From positions 1 through 8,503 of the forward strand of contig URNK01000071.1 in NCBI GenBank assembly GCA_900549195.1: 8,503 nt of DNA, given 5' to 3'. How positions within the stretch are numbered: position 1 is the stretch's first letter; every line of letters begins with the position of its first letter. Positions 5,815-8,503 of the stretch are shown here, piece after piece. The position numbers and the translations under genes were made by a program. A model generated the notes under the pieces. The model saw only the letters and a program-made list of their open reading frames with translations, searched no databases and was not told where the DNA came from. The stretch comes from an uncultured Collinsella sp. GTDB taxonomy: Bacteria > Actinomycetota > Coriobacteriia > Coriobacteriales > Coriobacteriaceae.

Positions 5815-7227
5815 ATGGACGCAACCGCAATTATCCTCGCTGCCGGCGAGGGCACCCGCATGAAGTCGAACCACTGCAAGGTTTCGCACAAGATCCTGGG
5901 CAAGCCCATGGTCCAGTGGATCGTCGACGCCACCATCAAGGCCGGCTGCAGCCGCGTCGTGGTCGTCATCGGCAGCCACGCCGACGAGATGCGCGCCCTT
6001 ATCGACGGCACCTACGCCAACAGCGCCACCAAGGTCGAGTGCGTTGAGCAGACCGAGCGCCTGGGCACCGGCCACGCCGTGAAAGTCGCGCTCGAGGCCT
6101 GCGGCATCACGCAAGGCCCCGTCGTCGTGCTCAACGGCGACTTGCCCCTCATCACCGCCGACACCGTTGCCAAGTTCGCGCAAACCGTCGCCACCGGCGA
6201 GCTCGCCTGCACCGTCATGACCATGACCCCGCCCGACCCCTTCGGCTACGGCCGCATCAAGCTGGGCGCCGACGGCCAGATCGAGCGCATCATCGAGCAG
6301 AAAGACTGCACGCCCGAGCAGGCCGCCACGCTGCTGGAGTGCAACGCCGGCTGCTACGCCTTTGACGGCGCGCAGCTCGCCGCCCACATTGACGAGATCG
6401 GCAACGACAACGCGCAATCCGAGTACTACCTGCCCGACATGCTCGAGATCCTCAAAGGCCATGGTCAGGCAGTCTCCATCTTCCACTGCGATGACTACCG
6501 CGACGGCCTGGGCGTCAACAGCCGCATCCAGCTCGCACAGCTCACCGCCATCGCGCGCGACCGCATCAACGAGCACTGGATGGCCGAGGGCGTTACCTTC
6601 ATCGACCCCACGCAGGCCTGGATCGGCCCCGATGCCACCATCGGCCGAGACACCGTCGTGTGGCCGCAGACGCATCTGATCGGTCACGTCACCGTGGGCG
6701 AAGAGTGCCAGCTCGGCCCCAACAGCCGTCTCACCGACACCACCGTCGGCAGCGGCTGCACCATCGATGAGACCATCGCCATCGAGGCCGTCATCGAGAA
6801 CGGCGTCGACTGCGGCCCGCGCGCCTACCTGCGCCCGGGCACCCACATGCTCGACGGCTCCAAGGCCGGCACGCACGTGGAGATCAAGAAGTCCACGATC
6901 GGCGAGGGCTCCAAGGTGCCGCACCTGTCCTACATCGGCGACACCACCATGGGCTCCGGCGTCAACGTGGGCGCGGGCTCCATCACCTGCAACTACGACG
7001 GCGTGCACAAGCACAAGACCGTCATCGGCAAGGACGCCTTCATCGGTTCCGACACCATGATGGTCGCGCCCGCCCAGATCGGCGACGGCGCGCTCGTGGC
7101 CGCCGGCTCCGTCATCACCGAGCCGGTCCCGGCCGACGCACTTGGCCTGGGCCGTGCCCGTCAGGTAAACATTGAGGGCTGGGCCGCCGATTACCGCCGC
7201 CGTCTGCACGAAGACGACGAGGTATAA
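5815..7227 (+). CDS. glmU: Bifunctional UDP-N-acetylglucosamine pyrophosphorylase / glucosamine-1-phosphate N-acetyltransferase
   Basis: Cytosolic trimeric enzyme making UDP-GlcNAc for peptidoglycan and other glycans. The C-terminal half acetylates GlcN-1-P, and the N-terminal half joins GlcNAc-1-P to UTP. It has 470 residues, the normal size. Uridylyltransferase domain (1-~235): LAAGEGTRM (8-16), the QTERLGTGHAV loop (79-89), metal-binding Asp109 in NGDLP, GYGRI (144-148), NAGCYAF (177-183) and GVNSR (233-237, with the second metal-site Asn235). The left-handed beta-helix follows from about 262 to 440 as hexapeptide repeats. Acetyltransferase residues are in place: Arg340 and Lys358 in the RPGTHM...KAGTHVEIKKS region, His370 in KVPHLSYIGD, and NYDG at 393-396. 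The ATG at 5815 has AGGAGA (5805-5810) four bases upstream and opens directly onto the nucleotidyltransferase fold. Upstream in-frame starts lack this. It precedes prs, the common Gram-positive order. Confidence 0.97.
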   Translation: MDATAIILAAGEGTRMKSNHCKVSHKILGKPMVQWIVDATIKAGCSRVVVVIGSHADEMRALIDGTYANSATKVECVEQTERLGTGHAVKVALEACGITQGPVVVLNGDLPLITADTVAKFAQTVATGELACTVMTMTPPDPFGYGRIKLGADGQIERIIEQKDCTPEQAATLLECNAGCYAFDGAQLAAHIDEIGNDNAQSEYYLPDMLEILKGHGQAVSIFHCDDYRDGLGVNSRIQLAQLTAIARDRINEHWMAEGVTFIDPTQAWIGPDATIGRDTVVWPQTHLIGHVTVGEECQLGPNSRLTDTTVGSGCTIDETIAIEAVIENGVDCGPRAYLRPGTHMLDGSKAGTHVEIKKSTIGEGSKVPHLSYIGDTTMGSGVNVGAGSITCNYDGVHKHKTVIGKDAFIGSDTMMVAPAQIGDGALVAAGSVITEPVPADALGLGRARQVNIEGWAADYRRRLHEDDEV

Positions 7228-7244
7228 CGTTTTACCAAGCATCT

Positions 7245-7277
7245 AAGGAGCTGTTCCCATGGGAGCAGCTCCTTTTT
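7245..7277 (+). terminator. Intrinsic terminator after glmU
   Basis: AAGGAGCTG (7245-7253) pairs with CAGCTCCTT (7266-7274), and TCCC (7255-7258) pairs with GGGA (7261-7264) inside it. The T-run 7273-7277 follows. It sits 18 bases after the glmU stop, so prs probably has its own promoter. Confidence 0.9.
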
Positions 7278-7360
7278 CTATTGTGACCTGCGCAACCGGA
7301 TGAGTGGTCGGTTCGTGTCCGTTGACGGTAAAGACGTTATCAAGACCCGATTAACCCCGT

Positions 7361-7374
7361 CGCGCGGTTACAAT
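7361..7374 (+). promoter_or_regulatory. Candidate prs promoter (-10 region)
   Basis: CGCGCGGTTACAAT ends in TACAAT (7369-7374), 5 of 6 to the -10 consensus. It lies 44 bases before the prs ATG and downstream of the glmU terminator. No good -35 lies 16-18 bases upstream. TTGACG at 7322-7327 is close to consensus but 41 bases away. The same block occurs before folP on the other strand. Confidence 0.5.
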
Positions 7375-7418
7375 GCAACAAGGCATCTATATGGCATTCG
7401 ATATAAAGGAGAAGGGTA

Positions 7419-8405
7419 ATGCCGATTAATGATCCCGAGAAGTCGGAGAATATGCGCAAGTCCATCCGCGTGTATTCCGGTTCCTCCAACCGTCCCCTCG
7501 CTCAGAAGATTGCTGAGTACCTTGGGGTCGAGCTTTCGGGCCTTACGCTAAAGCAGTTCGCCAACGGTGAGATTTACGCCCGCTACGACGAGACCGTCCG
7601 CGGCGCCGACGTCTTCCTGATTCAGTCCGTGGCCGGAGGCAACGTCAACGACATGCTCATGGAGCTGCTCATCGCCACCGACGCTGCCAAGCGCGCATCC
7701 GCCCGCTCCATCACCGCCGTTATCACCCACTACGGCTATGCCCGCCAGGACCGCAAGGCCGGCCCGCGCGAGCCCATCACCGCCCGCCTCGTCGCCAACC
7801 TGCTCGAGCGCGCCGGCGTCAACCGCATCATCACCCTCGACCTGCACCAGGGCCAGATCCAGGGCTTCTTCGATATCCCGGTTAACCACCTGTCCGCACT
7901 GCCGCTGTTTGGCCAGTACTACAACGACATGCACTTCGACACCGACAACCTGGTTGTCGTCTCCCCCGACGTGGGCCGCGCCAAGGCCGCCAAGAAGCTG
8001 TCCGACATGCTCGGCTGCGACCTAGCCATCGCCCACAAGGGCCGTCCGCGCCACAACGCCGCCGAGGTCATGGGCATCATCGGTGACATCAAGGGCAAGA
8101 CCTGCATCATCAACGACGACATGATCGACACCGCTGGCACCCTGTGCGCCAACGTCAAGGAGCTCAAGGCTATGGGCGCTGGCGACATCTACGTCTGCGC
8201 CACCCACGGCATCTTCTCCGGTCCGGCCATCGAGCGTCTGAACGACGCCCCGATCGTCGAGTGCCTCGTCACCGACGCCATTCCCGTCGAGGTCGGCGGC
8301 AAGATCAAGACCATCTCGGTCGCCGAGGAGTTCGCTCAGGCCATCTCCGCCGTTTACCACGAGGAGCCCGTCTCCACGCTCGTCGGCGGCGACTTCGCGC
8401 TGTAG
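7419..8405 (+). CDS. prs: Ribose-phosphate pyrophosphokinase (PRPP synthetase, class I)
   Basis: Cytosolic enzyme transferring pyrophosphate from ATP to ribose 5-phosphate. The product PRPP feeds purine, pyrimidine, His, Trp and NAD synthesis. It has 328 residues against the usual 310-320; the excess is a short N-terminal tail before RKSIRVYSGSSN (13-24). Key parts are the ATP-binding flexible loop YGYARQDRKAGPREPITA (105-122), His143 in LDLHQGQIQGFFD (metal/ATP site), Lys207 and Arg209 in AIAHKGRPR, and the PRPP loop INDDMIDTAGTL (231-242) with its aspartates. The Phe-Ala-Asn-Gly-Glu motif (47-51) is also standard. The ATG at 7419 is supported by AAGGAG (7406-7411) at seven bases. An internal ATG at residue 12 is a possible but less likely start. 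It is separated from glmU by a terminator and ends at a strong hairpin. Confidence 0.97.
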   Translation: MPINDPEKSENMRKSIRVYSGSSNRPLAQKIAEYLGVELSGLTLKQFANGEIYARYDETVRGADVFLIQSVAGGNVNDMLMELLIATDAAKRASARSITAVITHYGYARQDRKAGPREPITARLVANLLERAGVNRIITLDLHQGQIQGFFDIPVNHLSALPLFGQYYNDMHFDTDNLVVVSPDVGRAKAAKKLSDMLGCDLAIAHKGRPRHNAAEVMGIIGDIKGKTCIINDDMIDTAGTLCANVKELKAMGAGDIYVCATHGIFSGPAIERLNDAPIVECLVTDAIPVEVGGKIKTISVAEEFAQAISAVYHEEPVSTLVGGDFAL

Positions 8406-8441
8406 TCGCATCGTCCTTGCAACCCGGCGCATCGCCGTCGG

Positions 8442-8503
8442 AACAGAAGAAACCCCCGCGCTCCCCCTTGCTTCGCAAAGGTCGCGCGGGGGTTTCTTCT
8501 GTT
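8442..8503. terminator. Strong, probably bidirectional terminator after prs
   Basis: The 20-base arm 8442-8461 (AACAGAAGAA, ACCCCCGCGC) is perfectly complementary to 8484-8503. A further imperfect inner stem CCTTGC/GCAAAGG lies in the loop. The G/C core is followed by GGGGGTTTCTTCTGTT on the plus strand and has a matching A-rich left side, so it can act in both directions. It starts 36 bases after the prs stop and reaches the window edge, so the stem may extend further. Confidence 0.85.

Noticed and set aside
5737..7242. A 501-codon open frame antisense to glmU
   Set aside because: It is a shadow of glmU caused by the G/C-rich third positions. The translation is Gly/Ala/Asp/Val-rich low-complexity sequence, with no ribosome site, while the glmU frame carries every catalytic motif.
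7322..7354. A prs promoter built from TTGACG (7322-7327) and GATTAA (7349-7354)
   Set aside because: The spacer is 21 bases and the -10 is poor. The TACAAT at 7369-7374 is a better candidate.

Overview
The window looks like a chromosomal stretch from a high-GC Gram-positive bacterium. The best guess is the Coriobacteriia, something close to Collinsella. This rests on the strongly G/C-ending codons, the AGGAG-type ribosome binding sites, the glmU-prs gene pair, and a compact ECF vitamin-transporter operon with a fused double ATPase. The taxon is an inference from style; no rRNA or other marker is present. No tRNA, rRNA, CRISPR array, transposase or phage gene was seen.

Layout. (1) 1-1286, minus strand: a sirtuin NAD-dependent deacylase gene followed by folP (dihydropteroate synthase), which runs off the left edge. 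folP appears to have its own promoter and a hairpin in its leader. (2) 1400-2218, plus strand: exodeoxyribonuclease III, divergent from the sirtuin gene. (3) 2219-2366: a convergent intergenic region with no gene. It is filled by two inverted-repeat hairpins, one with a perfect 17-bp stem. (4) 2367-5606, minus strand: a three-gene ECF transporter operon, transcribed ecfT, then fused double ATPase, then S component, with a 1-nt overlap and a 4-nt gap. The linker between the two ATPase domains is enlarged by a 189-bp, lower-GC segment bounded by imperfect terminal inverted repeats. It looks like a miniature mobile repeat that was captured in frame. (5) 5607-5814: a divergent promoter region. (6) 5815-8405, plus strand: glmU with an intrinsic terminator, then prs with its own promoter and a very strong terminator at the right edge.

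How the genes fit together. glmU makes UDP-GlcNAc for the cell wall. prs makes PRPP for nucleotides, His/Trp and NAD. folP makes the folate precursor, Xth repairs abasic DNA, and the sirtuin removes acyl groups from lysines using NAD. The ECF operon is a self-contained uptake system for a vitamin-like micronutrient that the sequence does not identify. Most of the window is ordinary housekeeping. The unusual parts are the repeat-like element inside the ATPase gene, the palindromic repeat in the convergent gap, and a near-identical 14-bp promoter-like block upstream of folP and prs.
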